Below are positions 45,481-56,416 of a stretch of 64,000 nucleotides of DNA, piece after piece. Position 1 is the stretch's first letter; each line of letters opens with the position of its first letter. This DNA comes from Ctenosaura bakeri (taxonomy: Eukaryota > Chordata > Lepidosauria > Squamata > Iguanidae), in assembly GCA_948474755.1 (NCBI GenBank), contig CAOLHI010000358.1, forward strand, positions 310,001 through 374,000, in the 5' to 3' direction. Below the pieces are notes generated by a model. That model did no database searches, was not told the origin of the DNA, and saw nothing but the letters and a program-made list of their open reading frames with translations. The translations under genes were made by a program, and so were the position numbers.

Positions 45481-45655
45481 ACCAGTATAGTATAATGGTT
45501 TGAATGCCACATATATGCACAGAGTGACCTTGGACAAGTCACACTCTCTCATTCTCAGAGGAAGGCAATGACAGCGCCCCTCAGAATAAATAATAGGTTC
45601 ACCTTTGGGTTGCCATAAGTCAGAAATGTCTTGAAAGCATATAACTACTACTACA
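45481..45655 (+). repeat. tRNA-derived SINE
   Basis: Begins 'accagtatagtataatggtttgaatg' (A-box region), continues 'agagtgaccttggacaagtcac' and ends 'gggttgccataagtcagaaatgtcttgaaagc', the tail shared with 48811-48983. Confidence 0.8.
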
Positions 45656-45999
45656 TGTTACTACAATGTAACATGCTGAGGACATAAAGATGAGTTTGTT
45701 GTTATAGAATAATACAGAAAATTGTAAAATTGAATTGAAAATTAAATCCTGTAGACCATATTCCAGAACATAATGGAGTGATGATGATGTTCACATGGAT
45801 TTCGAGCATGTGCAGCATCTACCCCACTCTCAATTTATTATCCACTAAACATCGTCCTCATCTGTATTGCTGCCTTGCCATACATTATCTATGTTACGTG
45901 GATGTGTAACCTACTGCTAAACCAACTGCAATAATGTAAAGATTGGAACAAGGTGTGAAAAGTAATTAGGTATTTGTTACATTTGACAGCCAAGTGAGA

Positions 46000-46720
46000 A
46001 CATGGTTGTTTGCTAAAGCCTTTGGGGGCCTAATTGGTTTTACTGAAATCTACATAGGTTATGGTTTTAAATTGCTTTAGACAATTTTAATTGGTTTTTG
46101 TCTGCTTCCTTTTAATTTAACACATTTTATAGAGCTGGAATCCTGTTGGGGAGTTATGAATGTGTAACCACAGAAGTTATATGGCTACACAGTGACTCTT
46201 GGCCAGACGCCGCCCCCCTCCACCTGGGAAGCAGCTGCTGCAATGGACAGGGGCTCATTCTCCTGTCTCTCAGGAAGCGGCTGACTGACATTCCCAACCA
46301 CTCCTGTTAGCCAACTCTGTTTGAACAGGCAGAACCAGGATCCCTGTCTCAATTCCCCCTCACACTAGAGATTGCTCATGTGAGAGGGAGGGTGGGAATG
46401 TCAGTCAGCTGCTTCTGAGTGATAGAAGAGCAGCCCCCCATTGATTGCAGTGGTTGTTTCCTAGTAAGTGGGAACTGGAGAACTTTCACGCTCCCTAAGT
46501 GTGCTCTAAACTAGGAGATACATAGGGATCATGAATACCAAACAGTTATGAGTGCGTAACTCTCGGTTATGCATCTGTAAGTCCCCAACAGCATTCTGGC
46601 CTAGGTTTTTAACCTTTCTAAAACATTTTTTATTATTTACATGGTCTTAAATTGATCAAGTTGATTTTGTTGTACACAATCCTTTCTTTATACAGAGTGT
46701 AGAATATAAATAATATGTAA
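46000..46720 (+). repeat. L2/CR1-like 3' UTR split by a foldback element
   Basis: 'tggttttactgaaatctac...aattgctttagacaattttaattgg' before the insertion and 'taggtttttaacctttctaaaac' with 'tacagagtgtagaatataaataatatg' after it read as one LINE 3' untranslated region. Confidence 0.55.
46139..46597. mobile_element. Foldback DNA element of about 460 bp
   Basis: Outer ends 'aatcctgttggggagttat' and (inverted) 'aatgctgttggggacttac' pair. Inside, 'gaagcggctgactgacattccca' pairs with 'tgggaatgtcagtcagctgcttc', and 'ctgctgcaatggacagggg' with 'ccccccattgattgcagtgg'. Arms span about 46139-46330 and 46370-46597 with a loop of about 40-60 bases. A possible ctgg direct repeat flanks it imperfectly. No coding capacity; superfamily unknown. 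Confidence 0.8.
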
Positions 46721-46789
46721 ACACATAAATACATACATGCATAAATTTCACACTTTTCCTTCTGTACACCTAAGGGAGCACATCTGGCT

Positions 46790-46935
46790 GTTTTCCTCTC
46801 TATTGTAATCTCATAACAACTCCATACGGTAGAAGTGGCTAAGACAGAGTGATTTGCCTGGTGAAATACAAGGCTTAATGAGGATTTAATCTCTCAGATC
46901 CCAGCCTAACAACCACAACATCACAATGGCTCTCA
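46790..46935 (-). repeat. tRNA-derived SINE, degenerate
   Basis: Reverse of the common pattern: 'taatctcataacaactccatacggtag' then 'agtgatttgcctggtgaaatac' and 'aatctctcagatcccag', ending 'acaatggctctc', where the A-box end should lie. Confidence 0.6.
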
Positions 46936-47807
46936 CTGATGATGAAAGCAGGCTTGCAAGTCTTTAGCCCAAATAGTTCTTCATATCTTGCTCAGAATAA
47001 TATAGCTACTTCATCAGTTCTCTATATAGGCACTATGGGCTAGAGACAACTTATAAGAATGAAAGTCTGAAGATTCAATCTTTTCTTTTTCTTTGTCCAT
47101 ATACTGTAGTAAGGGTGAAAGAGCTGGGGTCAAAGGCTAGGAGACAAGTTAGTGTTTATTCTCTCCATCTCGAATGCAACTGCCTCTTGGGAAATTGTCC
47201 TGAAGCTCCCAACCTCTACCTCTGATTCTTAATTCTCAGTAAAACAAAGCATCTCTTTGTTATGTGCCTTAACTATGATTTATCTCTGAGAGTCATCAAA
47301 AGTCCTCAGATGAAATCATTCTGACTGAAAGCTTCTCAGTGCATTTTGAGATTCTCTAAATCACAAAGTTTGAAATGTAAGTATTTAACACAGATAAAAT
47401 AATTGGTGGGAATAATTGTGGTACAATCTGAATGATCTGAGATGTCTAGGAAACACTCAAATTATTCAGATATGTAAGAATGCCGTTTCCTTGGAATTAT
47501 GCATGCAAGCACAATTATATATGGAGGTTTCAACATAAACATAAACTAGAGTTGCAGATCTGCCTATTTAGTTCTATTTAGCCTAGTTAGTCTTATCATG
47601 CAAGATGAATAATTTCCATAGTTTTCTCCCTACTGTGCAAGAAAACAAATATTCTTCTTCATCCTGAAGTATTATGGGAAGTTGCACCACATAGAAATAT
47701 GTGTGGGTTTTCTGTGCAAAAAAACCCCAAGGGTGATGTTCACAAAAATCAGCTATGGGCAATTGAAATAACTTGTCCATACTCTAATTTTGCTCTGTCA
47801 GTGCATG
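46936..47807. other. Gene-free stretch, nothing recognised
   Basis: No coding or repeat signal recognised. Confidence 0.4.
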
Positions 47808-47824
47808 AGAACTTGCCATGTTTT

Positions 47825-48523
47825 TCCCATGGAGACAACTCAAAGAGAGATTTCAAATGGATAAAAAATTGTATGGATTTGAGAGAAAAGAAAATGAATT
47901 AGACTTATTGATGAGGGGTGATCAGAAGAAGAGAATCTCTAAATTTTACAAATTATTGTTGAAAAGAGAAATGGAATCAGAAGTGGTCAAAGATACAATG
48001 GTTAGGAGGGCACAGAACATTATTAGACACTCAATTGAATTAGAAACTTGGGAGAAAGCATGGAAAACTGATATAAAATTTACATCAAATTTAAATTTAA
48101 GAGAGAATTTTTACAAAATGTTGCACAGATGGTACATGACCCCAGAAAGACTACAAAAAATAACTAAAAATGGAAATGCAAGATGTTGGAAATGTGATGT
48201 AAAGGTGGGGTCTTTTTTTAATATGTGGTGGACTTGCAGAATAGCAAAAAAATTTTGGAAAGAGATACATGATGAAATTCAAAGAATTTATAATTTGAGA
48301 AATGGAACTGGAGTTTTATTTGTTAAATATGTTAGAGAAACAAAGAGAAATAAGATGTCATCAGAAGATATTATTATATTTAATAACTGCTGCAAGGTTG
48401 ACTTATGCACAATATTGGAAAGAAAGGAAATATATTGATATAGCAGAATGGAAGTTAAAAGTCCTGGATGTGTTAGAGACAGAAAAAATAACATTTTCTT
48501 TGAAAAATAAACCTATCCTTTGA
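47825..48523 (+). pseudogene. L1 ORF2 C-terminal fragment, frameshifted
   Basis: The first frame (to 48438) shows KRISKFYKLLLKREMES, RRAQNIIRHSIELETWEKAW, NFYKMLHRWYMTPERL, then the Cys cluster CWKC...GSFFNMWWTC and KKFWKEIHDEIQRI. The natural end is in the +1 frame from about 48302 (FYLLNMLEKQREI...LTYAQYWKERKYIDIAEWK) to a stop at 48521-48523. A single-base shift near 48300 therefore breaks an otherwise readable tail. Compared with the 5741 copy, the conserved histidine of FHMWW is replaced by asparagine. No RT or endonuclease remains. Confidence 0.9.
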
Positions 48524-48730
48524 AAGGGAATGGAGAGAAGTTTTGGATTGGATAAAGATATAAAGGTATAAGAAATAAAAAAGAAACAATGTAATCGTTT
48601 TCTTCTCCGCTAAGCAGAAATTATGCATGTATGTATGTATGTATGTGATGAAAACAAGCAGATTCAACTGGGAAATGTGAATTTGGAAGTGGGAAGGGGA
48701 GTTATTTTTCAAAATCAAATTTTCAATAAA
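47825..48730 (+). mobile_element. 5'-truncated L1 LINE
   Basis: Flanked by a 17-bp target duplication with one mismatch: agaacttgccatgtttt at 47808-47824 and agaacttaccatgtttt at 48731-48747. It ends 'tttcaataaa' without a long poly(A). Size is 906 bp. A tetranucleotide (atgt)n run lies at 48624-48647 in the 3' UTR. Confidence 0.93.
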
Positions 48731-48810
48731 AGAACTTACCATGTTTTCTTCTGATCACTGTGTCTGGGCAATGTTCATTTGGTGAGAATTGACAGTAGAG
48801 TATACAGAAC

Positions 48811-48983
48811 CAGTGTGGTGTAGTGGTTGAGTGTTGGGTTATAACCCTAGAGACCAGGGTTCAGTTCCCTGCTAGGCCATGGAAACATATAAACTTGGGC
48901 ACATCACAGTCCCAGAAAACCCTGTGATAGGTTCTTCATAGGGTTGCCATTAAGTCAGAAACAACTTGAAGTCACACCACAAC
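48811..48983 (+). repeat. tRNA-derived SINE, complete with target duplication
   Basis: The head has a pol III A-box-like tggtgtagtggttgag and B-box-like gggttcagttccc. The body runs 'cttgggcacatcacagtccc' and the tail is 'gggttgccattaagtcagaaacaacttgaagtcac'. A 9-bp duplication atacagaac flanks it at 48802-48810 and 48984-48992. Best-preserved SINE copy in the window. Confidence 0.88.
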
Positions 48984-48992
48984 ATACAGAAC

Positions 48993-50485
48993 AAAGTGTT
49001 AACATTGAAACAGTGGAGTAATTTAATTGTGCCTCACCCAACTAAGTTGAAAAATAGATCTTTTCTCACCTGGGTAGTGACAATATATGATCAACATGCA
49101 TATTAAAATAAAGGTCATTTAACATAGGCCTGCATCTGTGCAACAAGATATCAGCCTGGATTGTGGCCACAATGTTAGAGAGATCTCGATGCAGATTTTC
49201 CAGGATCTGGTAACATATACATAATTTTGTTCTCTAATTTAGTGACAGAACAATAATATGTAGTTCTTCAATTCTCATATGCAGTCATGAACCGCAATGC
49301 CACAACCCTAATACCTGCAAACAGTCTTCCAAGGCATGGGGGAAAGCCTCCATAGATACTGCTCAGTGTCCTTCCCTTCCCTTCCCTTCCCTTCCCTATT
49401 TCTCTCTCTCTGTCTCTGCACAAAATACAGTATTTTGCTCCAAATGCATCATTTTTCTATGAACAAAATATTAAACAAAAAGTCTCTAATGTAAAAGAAA
49501 AAAAGAAAGCAAAAATACAAAACAAAAAACCCCTCCTGTGTTTCTATCATACTTACTTGGTACGAAGAGAACTTTTTCATTTTTCATTCTCACATGTGAG
49601 AATGATATAAGCCAAGATTTTCATCACTATTGATGATATTGACATTGATATCTGGAATGGCACCTCCCCTCCTCGTCCCTCCTTCTCTTTCTCCTTTTTC
49701 TTGTTATTGTAAAATTGCACTTTTCTACCCTGATGTTGTCTGCTGTCCATCATTGTGTTCTCAGCTTCAGGTGTTAGACAACTAAAGAATGTTTTTGCTT
49801 ACTTACATCACTGTCAAGTGCTGACAGTAATTGGATGATGCCCTGTTAGATGAAAGTATAGGAATAAAACTTCATATACATATTTAGGCTTTTCCTGGCT
49901 TATTTCATATAAAGCAACAAGACCAAATGGCGTGTGTTTGACATAACTGGATGATAATATCTAGCCATAAGGAAAATATTTCACTAGAGCATTTTTTATC
50001 ATTGGAAGGCTGTAGGTCTATATCATTTTACATCACACAGGAATTCCTTTCCCCTGAAGGTCATTATGGCACACTTGATCATGCGGCTTATGAAATTTCA
50101 CTGTCCGGTTGCAATACGTGACAGCAAGATGATACCTGCCATGTGCAATTATCTATCTTTTAAGACTTTTTTCATGCTAGAGATCAGGCTCTGTAAATGT
50201 GCTATAATGTGCCTGTCACATTGAATCATATCTTGGCAAGCTATAAAACAATTTCATTTGCAAAAAGAAATAAACTAAGGCAAGTAAAGGTCTCTGGGTC
50301 ACAAATATTCTTGAGCTAAATGGATGTTCATGTCTGGTTTCAAACTGGTACAGCTGTTTCCTTTGGGCTGCAGTCTTCAGAGGACCCCATTATATGGCAA
50401 AGATCTCTGTATCTGCAACACTGAGATGGTTTCATGGTTCACTGTTAACTTTCTGGGGTGCTGTGGCTGAGGAAATGAATCTTAA
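48993..50485. other. Gene-free stretch, candidate conserved block at its end
   Basis: A (ccctt)n microsatellite lies at 49368-49396. The segment 50040-50275 is non-repetitive and looks constrained (for example 'aaggtcattatggcacacttgatc', 'gataatacctgcc'-like phrasing, many intact short words), but no coding frame exists there. Function would be inference only. Confidence 0.35.
49368..49396. repeat. (CCCTT)n microsatellite
   Basis: Five uninterrupted ccctt/cttcc units followed by a ct-rich run. Confidence 0.9.
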
Positions 50486-52530
50486 ATCATAGAGTTGCAA
50501 GAGACCAGAGAGGCCATCCAGTCCAACCCCCCTCTATGCAGGAATGCATATCAAAGCATTCCCAACAGATGGCCATCCAGCCTCTGCTTAAAAACCTTCA
50601 AAGAAGGAGACTGTACCACACTCTGAGGCAGCACATTCCACTGGTGGACAGCTCTGACTGTTAGGAAGTTCTTCCTGAGGTTCAGGAGGAATCTCTTTTC
50701 GTGCAGTTTGAATCCATTGCTCCTAGTCCTAGTTTCTGGAGCAGCAGAAAACAAGCCCACTCCCTCCTCAACATGACATCCCTTCAAATATTTCAACATG
50801 GCTATCATGTCCCCTTTTAACCTTCTCTTCTGCAGACTAAACATACCCAGTTCCCTAAGCTGTTCTTCATAGAGCATGACTTCCAGACCTTCCACCATTT
50901 TGGTCGCCCTCCTCTGGACACGTTCCAGCTTGTCGATATCCTTCTTGAATTGAGGTTCCCAGAACTGGACACAGTATTCCAAATGAGGCCTAACCAATGC
51001 AGAATAGAGTGGTACCATTACCTCCCTTGATCTAGACACCATACTCCTATTGATGCAACCAAGAATCATGGTGGCTTTCTTGGTTGCTGCATCACACTGC
51101 TGACTCATGTTCAGCTTGTGATCTACCAAGACTCCTAGATCCCTTTCACATGACCTGCTATCCAGCCATGTGTCCCCCATCCTATATTTGTGCATTCCAT
51201 TTTTTCTGGCAAAGTGCAGGACCTTACATTTCTCTCTGTTGAAATTCATTTGGTAGCTTTGGTCCAGCTCTCCAATCTGTCAAGGTCATTTTGAAATTTG
51301 ATCCGGTCCTCTGGGGTATTAGCAACCCCTCCCAATTTGGTGTCATCTGCAAATTTGATCAGCATGCCCTCTACTCCTTCATCCAAGTCATTGATGAAGA
51401 TGTTGAATAGCACTGGGCCCATGGCAAAACCCTGTGGCACCCCGTTAGTCATTTCTCTCCAGGATGAAAAGCAGCCATTGGTGAGCACCCTTTGGGTTCA
51501 GTTGGTCAACCAATTACAAATCCACCTAACAGTAGCCCCGTCCAGCCTGTATTTTACCAGTTTCTTTGCAAGAATTTCATGGGGAACTTTGTCAAAGGCC
51601 TTACTGAAGTCAAGATATGCTACGTCTACAGCATTCCCTTTGTCTATCAAGCTTGTAACCCTATCATAAAAAGAGATAAGATTAGTCTGGCATGACTTAT
51701 TTCTGAGAAATCCATGTTGACTTTTAGTGACGGCATTGCTTTCTATGTAATTACAAACTGACTGTTTAATGATCTGCTCAAGGATCTTCCCTGGTATTTA
51801 TGTCAGGCTGACCAGGTGATAATTATTTGGGTCTCTTTTTTCCCCTTCTTGAAGATGGAGATGACATTTGCCCTCCTCCAGTCTGCTGGGACTTCTCCTG
51901 TTCTCCAAGAGTTCTCAAAAATTATTACAAGTGGTTTAGAAATGACTTCTGCCAGTTCTTTTAATATCCTGGGGTGTAATTCATCTGGCCCTGGAGACTT
52001 GAATTCATATAGTTTAGCTAGATATTCCTGTACTACTTCTCTACCTATTCTGTGCTGCCCCCACGCTTCCTCACCTGCTCCCCACCCCCCAGGTTGAGTA
52101 GTCCTATCCTTTTGGGAGAAAACTGAGGCAAAGAAGGTGCTAAGTAGTTCTGCCTTCTCTCTTCCCCCCGATTAGTACTTGGCCAGATTCTTCACACAGC
52201 AACCCTATCATTTCCTTGTTTTTCCTTTTGCTGCGGACATATCTGAAAAAGCCCTTTTTATTGTTTTTGCTGTCTCTGGCAAGCCTGAGTTCATTCTGCG
52301 CTTTAGCTTTTCTGACCTTCTCCCTACATCTCCTGGTTATTTGCTTGAATTCCCCTTTGGTGGTTTCACCATTCTTCCATTTCCTGTACATGTTTCTTTT
52401 AACACTTAGCTCAGCTGAGAGTTCTTTAGTCAACCATTCTGGTTTCTTTAGACACCTGCCGTTTTTCCTTCTTATTGGCACAGTTTTCAATTGTGCCTTC
52501 AGTATCTCACAATCCTGAACTGAAAACCAC
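50486..52530 (-). mobile_element. CR1 LINE, longest copy in the window
   Basis: The low-coordinate edge 'aaatcatagagttgcaagagacc' is the CR1 3' end. The minus strand covers the region linking endonuclease and reverse transcriptase down to the 3' UTR, about 2.05 kb, 5' truncated near 52530. No convincing target duplication was found, as usual for CR1. Confidence 0.93.
50551..52490 (-). pseudogene. CR1 ORF2 fragment: RT and linker region
   Basis: From N to C terminus on the minus strand: the linker KKPEWLTKELSAEL...RKAKAQNELRLARDSKNNKKGFFRYV (52140-52490), then RT fingers to palm in broken frames (51500-52100), then [23 protein letters not shown] and [10 protein letters not shown] (51246-51488), then [18 protein letters not shown] through ALVRPHLEYCVQFWEP and VVQSPSLKVFKQRLDGHL (50551-51249). 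The catalytic FADD box is intact but stops separate the blocks. Polymerisation of its own cDNA at nicked target DNA is the ancestral role; this copy is dead. Confidence 0.92.
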
Positions 52531-52924
52531 TAACCCTGATCTAAGGTATTCCTATACCCAGGTCTACATTATAAGCAGAAAGTTAGAGTTACTACTAGGA
52601 ATATATTGTTTCTCTGCACCCGGTCGGCTTCTTTCCCCTTTTAAATAGGCCTGGTTCTGCAATACCAATACATACTTTTGTGAATTTGTGCATTATTACT
52701 ACATAACATTGTGTGTGTGGATGCTTGTGAAGATAACTGGGAGCCTTCAAATGCTGCAAAATGTAGCTGAACACCTTGTTTTGTGAGATATGAGGAGTAG
52801 CAAGCATGAGAAACCTATTTTGAATTATTTATATTGCTTACCAGTCTTCTTAAGGCTCAACTGGAGGTGCTGGATATGACCTTTAAAAAATCTGGGACTA
52901 ATACATCTGAAATTAAGCATGAGC
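52531..52924. other. Gene-free stretch, nothing recognised
   Basis: Unique-looking sequence with no repeat recognised. Confidence 0.4.
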
Positions 52925-53005
52925 AAAGTGAAACCCTCCAGATGTGTTTGGACACCAACTCCTAGTATTCCTCACTATTTGCTCTGGTGGCTTGTGCTAT
53001 TGAGA
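52925..53005. repeat. Fragment of a common foldback-type repeat
   Basis: 'aaaccctccagatgtgtttggacaccaactcctagtattcctcac' is a decayed match to the repeat seen at 15008-15128 ('...ctggaggatcacaag', 'ggactccaactcccatcatc'). Confidence 0.5.
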
Positions 53006-53638
53006 ATTGCTTCGCAACATTTTCAGGACTGTATTGTGCTCATACATGCTGTAAAGATAATGGCATCAGGTAGATATAGTACTCATGATTCAGCAACAGA
53101 CGTTAGATTTAGGAGCTTCTCCCTTATTTTTCCTACACCAGTGTTTTTGAGAATATCTGAAGTTGTTGCTTCCATTTTCAGTGAATTAGAGTTTAACATT
53201 ACATCCATGGTTTAGAGAAGGAAAACATTCTCATAAAGCATGGTATGGAAACAGGCTAGTTTCTATAAATCATACTTAGGACTAAGTGCAGTTTCTCTGG
53301 GTTTAGATTTCAGACACACATCAAACTACAGTTTAAAATAAGAGAATAAGAAGAGCTATGATGGATCAGAACAGTCTAGCACTTTTTTCCCCAGAATGGA
53401 CAGCCTCAAGAAGGTCATGAATGCAATAGCAATTCATGAATGCAATAGCATGGTCAACCATCATAAACCATGTTCCTATATAGCTATCATGACTAGTACT
53501 CATCAATAGCTTTATCCTTCATGAATTTGTCTAATCCCTTTTAAAGTTGCCAAGGTTAGTGTCCATACTAGTAAATATAGTAGGTTTAATTTTTTTCCCC
53601 TTGTGAAATGATATTTCTTTCTGTCTGTCCTGACTATG
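53006..53638. other. Gene-free stretch
   Basis: A direct duplication 'tcatgaatgcaatagcaat' is at 53416-53450; 'gaagagctatgatggatcagaacag' at 53350-53374 is a SINE-like scrap. Nothing else recognised. Confidence 0.4.
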
Positions 53639-54262
53639 AGCCTCTTTGCACTGCACTGTTATGGTGCTATTATTCTACTTTCAATATCCTATGGAATGCT
53701 GGGCTTTGCAGTTTAGGGAGGGGCATTTAGACCTTTTCACACCTTACCTTTTCACAACACTGGGGTGTGGGGATTGTGCGAGCAGCCTCGTGCAAGAGGC
53801 TCTTGCGTCTCTGCTGCTTCAGCTCTGCAGCCACTGCCTGCTAGCCAGTAGGCAGTGTGAGGGCTCCTCCTCTTCCTTCCACAGAGCAGCCTGGGATTTT
53901 CCAGGGCAGGAAGCGTGAGCACCGCAGCTCCAGAGACTCCACACGTACAGTAAATGCACATGGGGCCCTGGAGCGATGTGTGATCGCACACCATTTTCAG
54001 CTAGAAGCCAAAAATGAAATAGTGCACAATCAGCACCTGCCGGCATTGGCAGTATCGCGCAATTACAAGGACGTCATGTGGACAGCTCCTCACAATTGCG
54101 TGATGCTCCAGGAGGGCCTTTCACATGATGAATGCCGTGCAAAAAGAGCCTTAGATTTCTCAGTCAGAGAGTTCTTTGGCCTCAATAAACTACAACCCCC
54201 AAAATTCCACAGGGTGTTGAAAATGGACTAATAGCACTATAATGGCACAGGGCAGAAAAGCC
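53639..54262 (+). mobile_element. Hairpin MITE, GGCC-ended family, split
   Basis: Left part 53639-53729 ('agcctctttgcactgcactg', 'ctttgcagtttagggaggggcattta') and right part 54151-54262 ('gatttctcagtcagagagttc', 'ggcagaaaagccc') form one family copy in the same orientation as 26866. A 421-bp GC-rich element interrupts it. Confidence 0.88.
53730..54150. mobile_element. GC-rich DNA transposon with TTA target duplication
   Basis: It begins gaccttttcacacc and ends gtgcaaaaagagcc, degenerate inverted termini of the type GRCC-TTTTC-RCAC. It is bounded by tta at 53727-53729 and tta at 54151-54153. Removing the element plus one tta restores the host MITE (gcatttagatttctcag against family gcatttagaattctcag), so both boundaries are exact. 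A 3-bp TWA duplication is the hallmark of PIF/Harbinger transposition. The interior is GC-rich with a hairpin cactgcctgct/agtaggcagtg at 53833-53859 and no recognised transposase. Confidence 0.85.
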
Positions 54263-55494
54263 CACAATCATGAATTCAGAATTACAATAGTTACAGAGAA
54301 TAGTGGCCTTCCTTTTTTTCTTCACATGAAATTTGTTTGTGTCCACATTTTTATCAAAATGTATACACTTTGAAATGCATTTTTCTAATGCTCACATTTT
54401 ATAAGCATTTTTTTCACTGACTAAAGCATAGTTACATGTATTTCTTAAATGCACACACTTTTAGTTACACACATTTTACAAATGCACATATAGTTTTATT
54501 AGCTTTCTCCTCCTCAAAAGCAGATTGCAAGTTTCAGAAATGTATGGATTTCTGAGGCAAGATGTTCCATTCCATTGCCAGTTTCAGGAACTGTGAAATG
54601 GCTATTCCTAGAGGGAAGGGGAAACCCAACAGATTTCCTTTACATCTCTAAATGGCAATCGAAGCATTAGTTGTAGTTCCTCTAGCAGATCTCACACTAA
54701 CCTCTCTGTGTGAGGTGTTGCTATTGTAGACAGAACCTTACAATGTAAAAGCAAAGATTCTGGCTTCCAGCTTTCTTATTCTCTTGCTTAACAGCTTGAA
54801 AAAAAACCACATGTAAACTCCACTGGGCATTCAGACAGATTGAGCAAGAAATTCACTTCATGCTAGTAAAGTCTACTGTTTACAGAAGGGAATGATGTGT
54901 CTCAGCTTCCTTTTTCTGTTCAGTTAATTTTTCAAAGTTATCTTCAGGCATCAGAGGAGTCCAGGTAGAAAGAATAAGGTGTATCTGTTTAACATGAATG
55001 GGCAAGAAAGAAGAGCCACTGCCATCTGAGCCACTGCATTGCCATTCATCTCACCTTTTCAATAGAACGTGCATACAGTAACTATAGGAAGGGAGGAGGG
55101 GAATGCATCTGCAGCCTTTCCCACTTGCCACATCCTAACAAGTCACCAGCTGCCTTTTTCTCTGCCCTTAGCAACTGTTTTGTAATGGTCACTTGGGGCC
55201 TACAAAGAAAATACATCAGTCCAAGAGCTAAGGGACCGACTGAATGAGAGAGACCACTCCTTCTTATTTGCTTGTAAGTTTTGTGGAAAGGGCTTTTTTC
55301 TTTTCTTTTGCACTTCTTGTTATTTTTGTGTATTGTAGGACAGTGGTGTATTGCTTTAAAAAAATTTTTAAAAAAGGAAGGGAAGTTAGGGCAATGCTTC
55401 TAATTCAGGTATAGTAATTGTGAAGAAACTGAGAAATGATGTTGGAAAGGAAAATAGAACATGGATGCTGATGTCATTTCTACACAGACATTTT
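54263..55494. other. Gene-free stretch, nothing recognised
   Basis: AT-rich; repeated words 'cacacatttta' and 'aaatgcacac' near 54340-54490 but no regular array. Confidence 0.4.
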
Positions 55495-55690
55495 CCAAAT
55501 GTAATTAGGAATCTGAGAAGTTGCTTTATATTGAAACAGAGCATTATTCTGTCTAGCTCTGTATTGTCTATGTGGATTGACAGCATGGCTCTCTAGGTTT
55601 CTCTGTCATAGCTGCAGTTACATGGATGGGGATTGAAACTGGCACAGTTTGTGTGCAAAGCGTGTGCTCTACTACACAGGACTAGAGTCC
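55495..55690 (-). repeat. tRNA-derived SINE
   Basis: 'gagaagttgctttatattgaaac' through 'tagctctgtattgtctatgtggattgacagc' then 'gggattgaaactggcac' and 'gtgtgcaaagcgtgtgctctactacacagg', which in reverse is a tRNA-like head with A and B boxes. Same family as 21804-21965. Confidence 0.75.
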
Positions 55691-56284
55691 TCCCTTGTAT
55701 GATTTAGATGCTTATATTTATCACGCCTGTGGTTTACTAACTCCATGCACGTACATATGCGCTGCTTTGCCAGAATTCTCAGCTTATGCACAGGTTTTGT
55801 TCTGCATGCGGATGAAGGAAGTAGCAGAGGTGTGCCACTCTCTTCCAAGTCCTATAGTGTACTGTTTCTAACAGTATTGTGACTGGTTTTATATTAATGT
55901 GGAACAGTGAGTTGAATCCAAAGATCCATTTGCAGAGTTCTGTTCACAGGGCACTTCTATGTATCAGCTGAAGTGAAGGAAGGTGATTTTCACCAGTTTT
56001 TCCCTCTCCTACAGGCCTTTGCACCCCTGAAAACCTAATCTGCTCTGGAGGTTTGGAAAATGATATGGGAATCTCCATGGATAAAGTGGAATCTGTGGAA
56101 ACCAGTCTGCTTCCATGAGTAGTAGCTTGCATTGCACTCCCTCATTTGTGGCAAAGCCTCACCAGATACCACCTGAAATATTGCCCTGCACATGAAAAAT
56201 CTCACAGTCCAAAGAAAAAGAGAGAAAGCATATGAAAACCCATTTTAGGTTTAGGTGGGTTGGTGAGTGGGGAGGTTTGGGTAT
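55691..56284. other. Gene-free stretch, nothing recognised
   Basis: No repeat or gene signal recognised. Confidence 0.4.
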
Positions 56285-56416
56285 GTTTTTAATGTCTTTT
56301 AATGTCTTTTAATGTACAATATAGTTTATGTTCTTCACCGCCTTGATCTGTGTGGAGAGGTGGGATATAAATATTATTGTTGTTGTTGTTGTTGTTGTTG
56401 CTGTTGTTGTTGTTAT
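56285..56416 (+). repeat. LINE 3' tail with (TTG)n microsatellite
   Basis: 'tttttaatgtcttttaatgtc' with a tandem repeat of 'cttttaatgt', then 'cgccttgatctgtgtggagaggtgggatataaat' is an L2-like 3' end. It passes directly into (attattg)(ttg)n at 56372-56413. The poly-cysteine frame here is just the microsatellite. Confidence 0.75.

Noticed and set aside
48811..48900. tRNA gene
   Set aside because: A and B box matches belong to a SINE with a non-tRNA body and tail; no cloverleaf or anticodon arm is evident.
53857..54231. 124-residue open frame in GC-rich DNA
   Set aside because: Crosses the boundary of a transposon into a MITE, so it cannot be an ancient gene.
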